Shown here piece by piece: positions 41,043 to 52,255 of a stretch of 64,000 nucleotides of DNA. Position 1 is the first letter of the stretch; each line of letters begins with the position of its first letter. The position numbers were made by a program, and so were the translations under genes. This stretch comes from Ferirhizobium litorale (lineage in GTDB: Bacteria > Pseudomonadota > Alphaproteobacteria > Rhizobiales > Rhizobiaceae): the NCBI GenBank assembly GCA_030028905.1, contig JALDYZ010000009.1:62001-126000 (forward strand), given 5' to 3'. The notes under the pieces are model-generated. The model ran no database searches, had not been told where the DNA came from, and saw only the letters and a program-made list of their open reading frames with translations.

Positions 41043-41071
41043 CGGGCAGGAAAGATGAGCTTCCCTGCCCG
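41043..41071 (-). other. Intercistronic hairpin between sucD and sucA
   Basis: CGGGCAGG and CCTGCCCG form an 8-bp stem in the 170-bp sucD-sucA gap, without a following T-run. It may mark mRNA processing or the 5' border of a sucAB transcript. Confidence 0.5.
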
Positions 41072-41086
41072 ACATTGTCGTCCGGG

Positions 41087-41989
41087 TCAGCCCTTGAGGA
41101 CTTCAACCAGGGTCTTGCCGAGGCGCGCCGGAGACGGAGACACGCGAATGCCTGCCGATTCCATCGCCGCGATCTTGGATTCCGCATCGCCCTTGCCACC
41201 GGAAACCACGGCGCCGGCATGGCCCATGGTGCGGCCCTTCGGCGCCGTGCGGCCGGCGATGAAGCCTGCCATCGGCTTCTTGCGGCCCTTCTTGGCTTCG
41301 TCCTTGAGGAACTGCGCCGCGTCTTCTTCGGCCGAACCGCCGATCTCGCCGATCATGATGATCGACTGCGTGGCCTCGTCGGCGAGGAACATCTCGAGCA
41401 CGTCGATGAACTCGGTGCCCTTGACCGGGTCGCCGCCGATGCCGACGGCCGTCGTCTGGCCGAGGCCTTCATTCGACGTCTGGAACACGGCTTCGTAGGT
41501 CAGCGTGCCGGAGCGCGAGACGATACCGACCGAACCCTTGCGGAAGATCGAGCCCGGCATGATGCCGATCTTGCATTCTTCCGGCGTCAGGATGCCCGGG
41601 CAGTTGGGGCCAAGCAGCCGGGACTTGGAACGGTCGAGGCGAGCCTTGACGCGGACCATGTCCATGACCGGGATGCCTTCGGTGATGCAGGTGATGAACG
41701 GGATCTCGGCTTCGATCGCCTCGATGATCGCGTCTGCTGCGCCTGCCGGCGGAACGTAGATGACGGTCGCATCGGCGCCGGTCTTTTCCTTGCCTTCGGC
41801 AACGGTTGCAAAGATCGGCAAGCTTTCGCCCTTCGAGCCGGTCCAGGTTTCGCCACCCTTTTTCGGGTGGATGCCGCCGACCATCTTGGTGCCGTAGTAG
41901 GCAAGCGCCTGTTCGGTATGGAAGGTGCCGGTCTTGCCGGTCAGGCCCTGAACGAGAACCTTGGTGTCTTTATTGACGAGAATGGACAT
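41087..41989 (-). CDS. sucD: Succinyl-CoA synthetase alpha subunit
   Basis: A 300-residue CoA-binding subunit carrying the phosphorylated histidine. Start [24 protein letters not shown] is the family N-terminus; the CoA-binding Rossmann fold follows, and the active-site His257 lies in [13 protein letters not shown] 41989, 19 nt after the sucC stop. With SucC it converts succinyl-CoA to succinate with NTP formation. Confidence 0.97.
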   Translation of the reverse strand: MSILVNKDTKVLVQGLTGKTGTFHTEQALAYYGTKMVGGIHPKKGGETWTGSKGESLPIFATVAEGKEKTGADATVIYVPPAGAADAIIEAIEAEIPFITCITEGIPVMDMVRVKARLDRSKSRLLGPNCPGILTPEECKIGIMPGSIFRKGSVGIVSRSGTLTYEAVFQTSNEGLGQTTAVGIGGDPVKGTEFIDVLEMFLADEATQSIIMIGEIGGSAEEDAAQFLKDEAKKGRKKPMAGFIAGRTAPKGRTMGHAGAVVSGGKGDAESKIAAMESAGIRVSPSPARLGKTLVEVLKG

Positions 41990-42008
41990 ACTTTCGGATC
42001 CTTCAAAA

Positions 42009-43202
<1,194 letters not shown>

Positions 43203-43223
43203 GGGGTATTGTCCCTGCTTTGA

Positions 43224-44204
<981 letters not shown>

Positions 44205-44331
44205 TCAAAATCCCAACGCTGGCACCGGACGAGCGCCGGCCGTTGTGAACAATCGCAATAGACCCAAGCACAGGAAATGGCAATGGATTATTTTCGAGCT
44301 AGATAATTCAATCGGTTAGAAGACAAAATTC

Positions 44332-44345
44332 TTACGTAAACGTAA
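44332..44345. promoter_or_regulatory. Palindrome upstream of mdh
   Basis: TTACGT-AA-ACGTAA, 6-bp arms in AT-rich DNA 145 bp upstream of the mdh start and 20 bp after the zapE stop. A candidate operator for the mdh-suc operon; the binding protein is unknown. Confidence 0.35.
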
Positions 44346-44365
44346 TATATCATGCCATCAATTCG

Positions 44366-45529
44366 TCATAAATTCCGGCGTTGGCTTTTGTGCAGATCCA
44401 GATATTCCTGGCTACGCATCTCGTAAAGGCGCGAAACGGTGCGATCGAATTCGAAACCTTCGGTACCCTTCTTCGCCGTCAACAGCCGTTCGGGCATGTC
44501 GACGCCGGAGGCGAAAAGACGTACCGACCGGTCGTAGAGCGCATCGACGAGGATGATGAAGCGCTTCGTTTCATTGCGCTTTTCCGGACCGAGATGCGGG
44601 ATGCGGTCGAGGAAGATCGTATCGTAACGTTTGGCGATCGCCAGGTAGTCGGAGGCGCCTAGCGGCTGCTCGCACAGGTCGGCGAAGGAAAAGCGCGCGG
44701 CTCGACCGATGGCGAGGGGCACATGGATCGTTCGCCCTTTCATCTGAATTTCTTCTGACTGCCCCTTCTGGCCGTCGGTAATGTGGCGCCACGAGGCGTT
44801 CATCGTCGCATCGGCCCGGTCGTCCGCGGGCGCCAGATAGACCGGCAGGTTGCCGTCCTTCTCCATCCGGTAATCTGTCGGCGAATCAAGTGTCGCCACT
44901 TCGACATGACGCTTGAGCAGGTCGACGAAGGGGAGGAACAAGCCCCTGTTGAGCCCATCGCGATAGAGATCGTCCGGCGCGACGTTCGACGTCGCGACCA
45001 GGACACAACCTTGGGCAAACAACTCGAAGAACAGCCGGGCAAGGATCATCGCATCGGCGATGTCCGTCACGGAGAACTCGTCGAAGCAAAGAAGTTCCGC
45101 CTCGGCGACGAGTTGCGCCGCCACCGGCGGCATCGGGTCCGCCTGTTTGGTCTCGCCGTTCTTCAGCCTTTGGCGGTGCGCCGCGATGCGGGTGTGAACG
45201 TCAGCCATGAACTCGTGGAAGTGGGCGCGACGCTTCTTCTCGATCGGCGCGAGGTCGTAGAACATGTCCATCAGCATGGTCTTGCCGCGACCGACGCTGC
45301 CATGGACGTAGAGTCCCTTCACCCGTTCCTTTGGCTTGCGCCGTGCCGCAAACAGCCAGCCAAGCGCACTGGCCTTAGCCGCGGGTCGCCTCGCCTTCAG
45401 ACCGGCGAGAACCTTGTCCAGCCGTTCGGCGACGTGGATCTGCTCCGGATCTGCCTGCAGTGCGCCTGAAACCGTCAAGGACTTCAGCCGTTCGCTGACA
45501 CTCAGCGAATAGTCTGGCATTGGCTTCAT
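44366..45529 (-). CDS. zapE: Cell division protein ZapE (AFG1-like ATPase)
   Basis: A 387-residue AFG1/ZapE P-loop ATPase. Walker A HGSVGRGKTMLMDMF (Lys83), Walker B LLCFDEFSVTDIADAMIL, and SNVAPDDLYRDGLNRGLFLPFVDLL typical of the family. In E. coli ZapE acts at the Z-ring; mitochondrial AFG1 has a role in respiratory complex quality control. Placement directly upstream of mdh is common in rhizobia. 42 bp separate it from the lipoprotein gene upstream. Confidence 0.93.
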   Translation of the reverse strand: MKPMPDYSLSVSERLKSLTVSGALQADPEQIHVAERLDKVLAGLKARRPAAKASALGWLFAARRKPKERVKGLYVHGSVGRGKTMLMDMFYDLAPIEKKRRAHFHEFMADVHTRIAAHRQRLKNGETKQADPMPPVAAQLVAEAELLCFDEFSVTDIADAMILARLFFELFAQGCVLVATSNVAPDDLYRDGLNRGLFLPFVDLLKRHVEVATLDSPTDYRMEKDGNLPVYLAPADDRADATMNASWRHITDGQKGQSEEIQMKGRTIHVPLAIGRAARFSFADLCEQPLGASDYLAIAKRYDTIFLDRIPHLGPEKRNETKRFIILVDALYDRSVRLFASGVDMPERLLTAKKGTEGFEFDRTVSRLYEMRSQEYLDLHKSQRRNL

Positions 45530-45571
45530 GAAAGATCTTCCGCTACGGGGCGGCCATCGCGGAGCCGCCGG

Positions 45572-46105
45572 CTAGCGGCTCAGGCTGATCGGTTGTCCCG
45601 AATTCGTCGAACCGTCGAAGCGGGCATCCGCCGACTTGTAGACCCGGCCGATGACGTTTCCGTCCCGGTCCTTGAGCAGCACCTGCTTGCCGGAAACTTC
45701 CCACGAGCCCATCGCCGTCAGTTCGCCGGCGCAGCCGCGCGTACCGCCGCGCGATCCGCTGCCGAGGTTGGTGAGCGTCAGGAACATGTCGCAGGAGCTT
45801 CCCGCGCTTGCTACCCGCCAGTTGCCGACCATCTGCTCCTTGGTAACGTCCAGCGCGGTCGCAGGGGCGGCTTCGCCCATCGCGCCGGTGCCGAGCGAGG
45901 CGCTCTGCTGGGGCGCCGCCGGGAACTGGCCGGAAGGTGTCGTTTGCGTCGTCGGGTCGGGCAAGCTTCCCGACTGTACGCCTTGCACCGGCTGCGCCTG
46001 CAGGGGTGCCGGAGAGTAAGAGCCCGAATCGCTATACGAGGTGCGCTGGCAACCAGCGAGCGAAAGAACGATCGCGAGACCCGTCACCGCATATCGAAAC
46101 TGCAT
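45572..46105 (-). CDS. Omp19-like lipoprotein, AprI/Inh protease-inhibitor family
   Basis: A 177-residue lipoprotein: signal with lipobox LAGC (acylated Cys19), a Ser/Pro/Gln-rich linker of about 55 residues, then an Inh-type beta-barrel domain ([49 protein letters not shown]). The family includes Erwinia/Pseudomonas metalloprotease inhibitors and Brucella Omp19. ATG 46105 lies 7 nt after AGGAG; GTG 46111 and ATG 46108 are alternative starts. The 260-bp region upstream holds its promoter and the sdhB terminator. Confidence 0.85.
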   Translation of the reverse strand: MQFRYAVTGLAIVLSLAGCQRTSYSDSGSYSPAPLQAQPVQGVQSGSLPDPTTQTTPSGQFPAAPQQSASLGTGAMGEAAPATALDVTKEQMVGNWRVASAGSSCDMFLTLTNLGSGSRGGTRGCAGELTAMGSWEVSGKQVLLKDRDGNVIGRVYKSADARFDGSTNSGQPISLSR

Positions 46106-46310
46106 CATCACACTCCTGTATTTTCCGCGCTAGCCCGCGCAACCTGTCGCTCAATCAAGGCGGAATTATCGTAAACCACCTTGGTTAATCAAGTCGGTAC
46201 AAGGATAAATTGCCGCGATGGACGAAGGTTTCCGATTTTGCGCGGCATTTTAGACGCACCTGAATTGCGTCCTGCATCCACTGGTTTACCGACAGCAGCC
46301 GGTCGACACG

Positions 46311-46343
46311 CCAAAAACCGCGATCGTCGCCGCGGCTTTTTCC
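46311..46343. terminator. Terminator after sdhB
   Basis: AAAAACCGCG and CGCGGCTTTTT (46313-46322 and 46331-46341) form a stem of about 10 bp with A and T tracts on both sides, so it can work on either strand. It lies 24 bp after the sdhB stop. Confidence 0.75.
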
Positions 46344-46366
46344 GAGTCCATGCAATCGCTCACCGG

Positions 46367-47146
46367 TCAGACGCGGCGCTCGACCATCATCTTTTTGATT
46401 TCCGCAATGGCCTTTGCGGGATTGAGGCCCTTGGGGCAGGCCTGGGCGCAGTTCATGATCGTGTGGCAGCGATAGAGCCGGAACGGATCCTCGAGGTTGT
46501 CGAGGCGCTCGCCGGTCGCTTCGTCTCTGGAGTCGATCAGCCAGCGATAGGCTTGCAGCAGAACCGCCGGGCCGAGATAGCGGTCGCCGTTCCACCAATA
46601 GCTCGGACAGGACGTCGAGCAGCAGGCGCACAGGATGCACTCATAGAGGCCATCGAGCTTCAGGCGGTCCTCGTGGCTCTGCTTCCATTCCTTGGCCGGC
46701 GGCGGCGAGACCGTCTTCAGCCAGGGCTCGATCGAGCGGTGCTGGGCGTAGAAGTTGGAAAGATCCGGAACCAGGTCCTTGACGACGGGCATGTGCGGCA
46801 GCGGATAGACCTTCACGACGCCATTCACCTCGTCCATACCCTTGGTGCAGGCGAGCGTATTGGTGCCGTCGATGTTCATGGCGCAGGAGCCGCAAATGCC
46901 TTCGCGGCACGAGCGGCGCAGCGTCAGCGTCGGGTCGATCTTGTTCTTGATGTAGAGCAGGCCGTCGAGCACCATCGGCCCGCAGTCGTCGACGTCGATG
47001 TAGAACGTGTCGATCGAAGGGTTCTGGCCGTCGTCCGGGTTCCAGCGATAGATCCGGTATTCGCGAACGTTCGTGGCACCGGCCGGCTTCGGCCAAACCT
47101 TGCCTTCGCGGACCTGAGAGTTCTTGGGAAGTGCGAGTTCAACCAT
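46367..47146 (-). CDS. sdhB: Succinate dehydrogenase iron-sulfur subunit
   Basis: A 259-residue protein with three clusters passing electrons from FAD to quinone: [2Fe-2S] ([12 protein letters not shown] and the downstream Cys), [4Fe-4S] ([16 protein letters not shown]) and [3Fe-4S] ([17 protein letters not shown]). Starts 17 nt after sdhA and closes the sdhCDAB operon. Confidence 0.97.
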   Translation of the reverse strand: MVELALPKNSQVREGKVWPKPAGATNVREYRIYRWNPDDGQNPSIDTFYIDVDDCGPMVLDGLLYIKNKIDPTLTLRRSCREGICGSCAMNIDGTNTLACTKGMDEVNGVVKVYPLPHMPVVKDLVPDLSNFYAQHRSIEPWLKTVSPPPAKEWKQSHEDRLKLDGLYECILCACCSTSCPSYWWNGDRYLGPAVLLQAYRWLIDSRDEATGERLDNLEDPFRLYRCHTIMNCAQACPKGLNPAKAIAEIKKMMVERRV

Positions 47147-47163
47147 GTCCAGTTCCTCTCAAA

Positions 47164-49005
47164 TCAGTACACGCGGGCCTTGGGCGCGATCTTCTTGGGA
47201 TCGATGCCATCGGCGATCAGGTCGGTGTGCACCGGACGATATTCGAGCTTGACGTCGCCGGCCTCGTTCAACCAGGCCAGCGTGTGCTTGCGCCAGTTGA
47301 CGTCGTCACGGCCGCCGAGCGGGCCGTCCTTGTAGTCCTCGCGGGCATGCGCGCCGCGGCTTTCCTTGCGGGCTTCGGCGCCATAGACCGTGGTGATGGC
47401 ATTGGCCATCAGGTTTTCCAGTTCCAGTGTCTCGACGAGGTCGGAATTCCAGATCATCGAGCGGTCGGTGACCTTGATGTCGGGAAGTTCCTTCCAGATC
47501 GCCGAAAGGCGCTGGCAGCCGGATTCCAGTGATTCCTGGGTGCGGAACACGGCGGCGTCTTCCTGCATGGCGCGCTGCATCTTGTCGCGCAGGACCGCCG
47601 TCGGCGTCGAGCCGCTGGCATGGCGCAGCCGGTCGAAGCGCTCCATGATCCTGTCGCAGGCGGCAATGTTCAGCGCCGGCACAGGCTCGGCCTTGTCGAT
47701 GACCTCGGCAGCGCGGATAGCCGCGGCGCGGCCGAAGACCACGAGGTCGATCAGCGAGTTGGAGCCGAGGCGGTTGGCGCCGTGCACCGAGGCACAGCCG
47801 GCTTCCCCGACGGCCATCAGGCCGGGCGCGATGCGCTCGGGATTGGCGGCATCGGCGTTCAGCACTTCGCCCCAATAGTTGGTCGGGATGCCGCCCATGT
47901 TGTAGTGGACGGTCGGCAGCACCGGAATCGGCTCGCGGGTCACGTCGACGCCGGCGAAGATCTTCGCCGATTCCGAAATCCCCGGCAGGCGCTCGTGCAG
48001 GACTGCCGGATCGAGATGGTCGAGATGCAGGAAGATGTGGTCCTTGTTCTTGCCGACGCCGCGGCCCTCGCGGATCTCCATCGTCATGCAGCGCGAGACG
48101 ACGTCTCGGCTGGCGAGGTCCTTGGCGGACGGTGCATAGCGCTCCATGAAGCGCTCGCCTTCGGAGTTGACGAGATAGCCGCCTTCGCCGCGCGCGCCCT
48201 CGGTGATCAGGCAGCCGGCCCCATAGATGCCGGTCGGATGGAACTGCACGAACTCCATGTCCTGGAGCGGCAGGCCGGCGCGCGCGATCATGCCGCCGCC
48301 GTCGCCCGTGCAGGTGTGCGCCGAGGTGGCGGAGAAGTAGGCGCGGCCGTAGCCGCCGGTGGCCAGCACCACCATCTTGGCGGCGAAGCGATGGATCGTG
48401 CCGTCGTCGAGGTTCCAGGCAACGACGCCGGTGCAGCGGCCGTCGTCCGACATGATCAGGTCGAGCGCGAAGTATTCGATGAAGAACTCGGCGTTGTTGC
48501 GCAGCGACTGGCCGTAGAGCGTATGCAGGATGGCATGGCCGGTGCGGTCGGCGGCAGCGCAGGTGCGCTGAACCGGCGGACCTTCGCCGTAGTTCTGCAT
48601 ATGGCCGCCGAACGGGCGCTGGTAGATCTTGCCTTCGGCGTTGCGGGAGAACGGCACGCCATAATGCTCGAGCTCATAGACCGCCTTCGGCGCTTCCATG
48701 GCGAGGTACTGCATGGCATCGACGTCGCCGAGCCAGTCAGATCCCTTGACGGTGTCGTAGAGGTGCCATTGCCAACAGTCGGGCGTCATGTTCTGCAGCG
48801 AGGCGGCGATACCGCCCTGGGCCGCCACGGTATGCGAGCGGGTGGGGAAAACCTTGGTAATGCAGGCGGTGCGGAAACCCTGCTCCGCCATACCGAGCGT
48901 GGCGCGCAGGCCCGCGCCGCCCGCCCCAACGACGATCACCTCATAGGAGTGATCGACATACTGGTAGGCTTTCCCGTTCGGGGCTGAAGAAGTGGTCGGG
49001 GCCAT
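47164..49005 (-). CDS. sdhA: Succinate dehydrogenase flavoprotein subunit
   Basis: The 613-residue catalytic subunit that oxidises succinate to fumarate. FAD Rossmann motif [13 protein letters not shown], covalent-FAD His58 ([11 protein letters not shown]), catalytic [21 protein letters not shown] region with the active-site Arg, and the C-terminal helical domain. Six bases separate it from the sdhD stop. Confidence 0.98.
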   Translation of the reverse strand: MAPTTSSAPNGKAYQYVDHSYEVIVVGAGGAGLRATLGMAEQGFRTACITKVFPTRSHTVAAQGGIAASLQNMTPDCWQWHLYDTVKGSDWLGDVDAMQYLAMEAPKAVYELEHYGVPFSRNAEGKIYQRPFGGHMQNYGEGPPVQRTCAAADRTGHAILHTLYGQSLRNNAEFFIEYFALDLIMSDDGRCTGVVAWNLDDGTIHRFAAKMVVLATGGYGRAYFSATSAHTCTGDGGGMIARAGLPLQDMEFVQFHPTGIYGAGCLITEGARGEGGYLVNSEGERFMERYAPSAKDLASRDVVSRCMTMEIREGRGVGKNKDHIFLHLDHLDPAVLHERLPGISESAKIFAGVDVTREPIPVLPTVHYNMGGIPTNYWGEVLNADAANPERIAPGLMAVGEAGCASVHGANRLGSNSLIDLVVFGRAAAIRAAEVIDKAEPVPALNIAACDRIMERFDRLRHASGSTPTAVLRDKMQRAMQEDAAVFRTQESLESGCQRLSAIWKELPDIKVTDRSMIWNSDLVETLELENLMANAITTVYGAEARKESRGAHAREDYKDGPLGGRDDVNWRKHTLAWLNEAGDVKLEYRPVHTDLIADGIDPKKIAPKARVY

Positions 49006-49011
49006 GTTGGA

Positions 49012-49392
49012 TTATCCTGCAAAGGCGATTTTCAGGACGGCGAAGAGACAGAGCCCTGCGACGAAAACCGCGAAAAAAGTATTGAGCATCAAAAGCGCGA
49101 TCTTGGCGCCTTCGCCGTGAACATAGTCCTCGATGATGACCTGCATGCCAAGCCGCATGTGAATGACGCCGGAAACGATCACCAGGCCCATCAGAACCGC
49201 AACGACCGGGTTCGAGAGCGCGGCCGTGACTTCCGCATAGGGAGCACCGGCATACATCAGCAGAAAAATGACGAAGAAAGTCAGGAGCGGCACGTTGGCG
49301 ACGGCCGTCAGGCGCTGGCGCCAGAAGTGATCGGTGCCCTCCTTGGCAGAGCCGAGGCCGCGAACTTTTCCCAAAGGGGTGCGCATGTCCAT
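49012..49392 (-). CDS. sdhD: Succinate dehydrogenase membrane anchor subunit D
   Basis: A 126-residue protein with three membrane helices. [16 protein letters not shown] starts the first helix and the heme-ligand region [15 protein letters not shown] lies in the second. Found between sdhC and sdhA with 12 nt to sdhC. Confidence 0.95.
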   Translation of the reverse strand: MDMRTPLGKVRGLGSAKEGTDHFWRQRLTAVANVPLLTFFVIFLLMYAGAPYAEVTAALSNPVVAVLMGLVIVSGVIHMRLGMQVIIEDYVHGEGAKIALLMLNTFFAVFVAGLCLFAVLKIAFAG

Positions 49393-49404
49393 TTATGTAA
49401 CCCT

Positions 49405-49800
49405 TCAGAACCGAACGACGTAGCCGATCACCCAGACCAGCACGGTCAGACAGATCGAGCCGACGAGCGTGGCTTTCGCGACCTTGGTGGAGAAGGACTT
49501 CTCGAAGCCGTAGCCGAGGTCCCACATGAAATGACGCAAACCACCAAGCATGTGGTGGAGCAGCGCCCAGCTATAGCCAAATAGGATGATCTTGCCGATG
49601 AGCGTGCCCATGAACCAGTTCACCCAGTTGAAGTAGGCCTCGCCGCTGGCGGCGGCGACTAGCCACCACAAAACCAGCAGGGTTCCGAAATACAGCGCAC
49701 CACCGGTGATGCGGTGCATGATCGACATGATCATCGTCGGGATAGGCTTGTAGATTTGAAGATGCGGCGACAAGGGCCGATTATGTGTCAGATTCGCCAT
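49405..49800 (-). CDS. sdhC: Succinate dehydrogenase cytochrome b556 subunit
   Basis: A 131-residue three-helix anchor. RPLSPHLQIYKP and SIMHRITG (Ser26, Arg30 at the quinone site) are family signatures, and His82/His83 in LLHHMLGGLRH (His90) include the heme b ligand. First gene of sdhCDAB. Confidence 0.96.
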   Translation of the reverse strand: MANLTHNRPLSPHLQIYKPIPTMIMSIMHRITGGALYFGTLLVLWWLVAAASGEAYFNWVNWFMGTLIGKIILFGYSWALLHHMLGGLRHFMWDLGYGFEKSFSTKVAKATLVGSICLTVLVWVIGYVVRF

Positions 49801-50104
49801 CAGAACCTCGCGGCGTTCATTCGCCCTTTGGTCAAGGGCTATTCACCGGCAACCGACGCTCAAGAATGCGGGTTGCATCAAAAGCGACGTTTACTCACCG
49901 GATTGCGGTTCCACAAGCACAATTGCACCGCGATATCAATTTAATCGATTGTGTTATCCGGGCGCGTCATACGAAGGTCGCAATCCTGCGAGCCGGATGA
50001 AATTGTTCGGCGATTGCCGGAGCCCCCCAGTGACAAACTCCTGTATTTGCGGCACATTCCGGTTAACAAATCATTAATCGCCTTGCGCAACCGGAGGCTA
50101 CACC
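49801..50104. promoter_or_regulatory. 304-bp divergent intergenic region between sdhC and the RF-rich protein gene
   Basis: No ORF of note. The central part (about 49920-49960) is AT-rich and probably holds promoters for both directions. CGGAGG (50092-50097) is the ribosome-binding site of the plus-strand gene. I cannot assign specific factor sites. Confidence 0.4.
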
Positions 50105-50806
50105 ATGGTAATGCGTTCCTTCTCGGCAAAGGTCATGCTTTTCGCCGCAGCATTCGCAAGCATTCTCGTCCAGGCTATCCCGGCCGAATCCGGCCAGTAC
50201 TACAAGCGTCATTCGCAGTTCCGATCCTCGAACATGCTGCCGCTCAACGCCCGGCCGCCGGTCGCTCGTCAGTTCACAAGCATCGATGGCAACCGCCGCA
50301 ACCACTACTACCGCAACGGCGCACGCCCCTATTCCCAACGCCTCTACCCGGCCAGGTACAATCCATCGCGCTTCGAGACCCGCCGCTTCCGCGCGCCGGA
50401 GTTTCGCACCTCCCAGTTCCGCACCACCCAGTTCCGGACGCCGCGCCACTACCCGGCGCGCTTTGATTTCGACACCCGGCGCAACCAGTTCCGTTACGAC
50501 CGCTACCGTGACCGCGGCCCGATCGTCTACGGCGGCGACACGCTGGCCTATGGCTACATGAGCCAGATTCCGGATATCGGCACCTATGTCGGCAATATTG
50601 CCGCCTATCCCGTTCCGGACAACGGCATTTACTTCACCAGCAACAGCGGCGGCTACAGCGCCGGCGGATACGGCTATTTCGGCGAAGGCGTCCGCAGAAA
50701 CCCGGATGCGATGCTTGCGCCTAAGGCGCGAATCATCAACGTCACGGCAGAAACTGAAAAATCCGCCTGCCGTTTCGAAGCCGGCGTCTGCGTTGTCCGG
50801 CCGTGA
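50105..50806 (+). CDS. Arg/Tyr/Phe-rich secreted protein with short tandem repeats, unknown
   Basis: A 233-residue protein with a signal peptide (hydrophobic core about residues 9-25). Residues 60-130 are very rich in Arg, Tyr and Phe, including a period-5 repeat EFRTS-QFRTT-QFRTP at residues 99-113. A Gly/Tyr/Ser-rich region follows (about 175-200), and the C-terminus has a Cys pair (SACRFEAGVC). I know of no function; the strongly basic, aromatic character suggests binding to envelope polysaccharide or nucleic acid, which is inference. ATG 50105 follows CGGAGG. It converges on the methyltransferase gene with 27 bp between stops. Confidence 0.8.
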   Translation: MVMRSFSAKVMLFAAAFASILVQAIPAESGQYYKRHSQFRSSNMLPLNARPPVARQFTSIDGNRRNHYYRNGARPYSQRLYPARYNPSRFETRRFRAPEFRTSQFRTTQFRTPRHYPARFDFDTRRNQFRYDRYRDRGPIVYGGDTLAYGYMSQIPDIGTYVGNIAAYPVPDNGIYFTSNSGGYSAGGYGYFGEGVRRNPDAMLAPKARIINVTAETEKSACRFEAGVCVVRP

Positions 50807-50833
50807 CGCCGAGGCCGGCATCGCCGCCCGAAC

Positions 50834-51487
50834 TCACGTATCCGCTGCAAAGGCCCAGACGGTGGTGCGCTTGACCTCGCTGTCCTCGAGCGCCCGGGTG
50901 ACGGGCACCTCGTAGGTGGCGCAGGGCTCGAGCAGGTGCTTCGGGCAATAGGAGCGGCCGGGATCCCCGACCAGGACGCGCTTCCCGTTATTCACCAGCC
51001 CGCGGAACCACGGGACAAGCGCATCGGCGAAGTCCTTCTCGTAGAAGACGTCACCGGCAAGCACGACGTCCGCATCGACAGGCGTGCCGATGGCGTTATC
51101 GGTGGAGAAGGCGACCGACACATCGTTTGCCGCCGCGTTGAGGGCGACGGCCGTTCCCGCCCATGGGTCGATATCGATCGCCAGAACGCTTGTTGCACCG
51201 GCTTTCATCGCCGCGATCGCGACGAGCCCCGAACCGCTGGCGAAGTCGAGTACCCGTTTGCCGCGGACCACATGCGGATGATCGAGGATGTAGCGGGCGA
51301 GCCCCTGCCCGCCCGCCCAGGCAAAGGCCCAGAACGGCGGCGGAAGGCCAATCTCCTGCAGTTCCTCCTCGGTTTTCAGCCACAGGTCATGCACCTCGTT
51401 GGCCAGATGCATCCGCACTTCCGGCACATGCGGCGGCGTCATCAGCGAGGTATTGGCGAGAATGAAGGAGCGTGGCTCGGTCTTCAC
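50834..51487 (-). CDS. METTL20/ETFBKMT-type protein-lysine methyltransferase
   Basis: A 217-residue class I SAM methyltransferase. PPPFWAFAWAGGQGLARYIL, the SAM motif VLDFASGSGLVAIAA, IDIDPWAG, the post-motif AGDVFYEKDFADAL and VLVGDPGR plus C-terminal TTVWAF match the METTL20 family block by block. The Agrobacterium homologue has been reported to methylate lysines of ribosomal protein L7/L12 and ETF beta, so those are the likely substrates. Start GTG 51487 overlaps the EVE gene stop as GTGA, giving translational coupling; the much longer in-frame ORF runs through the EVE gene and is rejected. Confidence 0.88.
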   Translation of the reverse strand: MKTEPRSFILANTSLMTPPHVPEVRMHLANEVHDLWLKTEEELQEIGLPPPFWAFAWAGGQGLARYILDHPHVVRGKRVLDFASGSGLVAIAAMKAGATSVLAIDIDPWAGTAVALNAAANDVSVAFSTDNAIGTPVDADVVLAGDVFYEKDFADALVPWFRGLVNNGKRVLVGDPGRSYCPKHLLEPCATYEVPVTRALEDSEVKRTTVWAFAADT

Positions 51488-51921
51488 GGGCTCAGCGGAG
51501 GATTGTCGAGCTCGCCCATGCGGCATACTTCGAGATATTCCTCCTCCGTCACCGGCTGCACGGACAGGCGCATCGAGGTGACGAGCGACATCTTTTCGAG
51601 CTTGGGGTTGGCCTTGATCTCCTTCAGCGAAACCGGCTTCGGCACGTCGCAGACGGCACGGATGTCGACACAATCCCAGCGGTCATCGCCCTCGGCGGTC
51701 GAATCCGGATGTGAAAGCGCGCAGACCTCGACGATGCCGACGACGTCGAGGCCCTCGTTGGAGTGATAGAAGAAGCCCTTGTCGCCGATCTTCATGGCCC
51801 GCATGTTGTTGCGCGCCTGGTAGTTTCGGACGCCGGTCCATTCCTCGCCGGCCGCACCCTTGGCCTTCTGCATCTCCCAGGACCATTTGAACGGTTCGGA
51901 CTTGTACAGCCAGTATGCCAT
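51484..51921 (-). CDS. EVE-domain protein (THYN1-like)
   Basis: A 145-residue single EVE domain of the THYN1 type: MAYWLYKSEPFKWSWE at the start, GVRNYQARNNMRAMKIGDKGFFYHSNE in the centre and MSLVTSMRLSVQPV towards the end. EVE domains share the PUA/YTH-like fold with an aromatic pocket and are thought to bind modified bases in DNA or RNA. It begins 7 nt after the YciI-like gene and overlaps the methyltransferase by 4 nt, so it belongs to the tsaD operon. Confidence 0.92.
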   Translation of the reverse strand: MAYWLYKSEPFKWSWEMQKAKGAAGEEWTGVRNYQARNNMRAMKIGDKGFFYHSNEGLDVVGIVEVCALSHPDSTAEGDDRWDCVDIRAVCDVPKPVSLKEIKANPKLEKMSLVTSMRLSVQPVTEEEYLEVCRMGELDNPPLSP

Positions 51922-51928
51922 GCCCCGA

Positions 51929-52222
51929 TCAAGCCTCCGGGTTGTTGAAGGTCCAGTTGTAGGGCCTGATCTCGACCTTTTCGAACAGACCCGCCTTGGC
52001 ATAGGGATCGTCGGCGGAAAGTGTCTTGGCGTCCTCGATGGTCTCGGCCTTCACGATCACGAGGCTGCCGCAGGGCTTGCCGTCACCATCGAGAAAGGGG
52101 CCGGCGATCTTCAGGGTGCCTGCCGCGTTGAGGCCGTTCAGCCATTCGACATGGGCCGGACGGTTTTCCATGCGCACATTGAGGTGTCCCGGTTTGTCGG
52201 TGCAAAGAAAGGCAAAGAGCAT
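51929..52222 (-). CDS. YciI-like protein
   Basis: A 97-residue dimeric alpha-beta barrel protein of the YciI family. The conserved His (RPAHVEWL, His24) and the SADDPYAKAGLF motif, which carry the putative active site, are present. The biological reaction is not known. It is 33 nt after gpsA and 7 nt before the EVE gene. Confidence 0.92.
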   Translation of the reverse strand: MLFAFLCTDKPGHLNVRMENRPAHVEWLNGLNAAGTLKIAGPFLDGDGKPCGSLVIVKAETIEDAKTLSADDPYAKAGLFEKVEIRPYNWTFNNPEA

Positions 52223-52255
52223 CGGTCAAATCTCCTGTTCAAGTATCAATCTGTC

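Noticed and set aside
51488-51673. N-terminal extension of the methyltransferase ORF
   Set aside because: It lies entirely inside the EVE gene, looks like a reverse-composition artefact, and the GTG at 51487 gives a coupled start with the correct family N-terminus.
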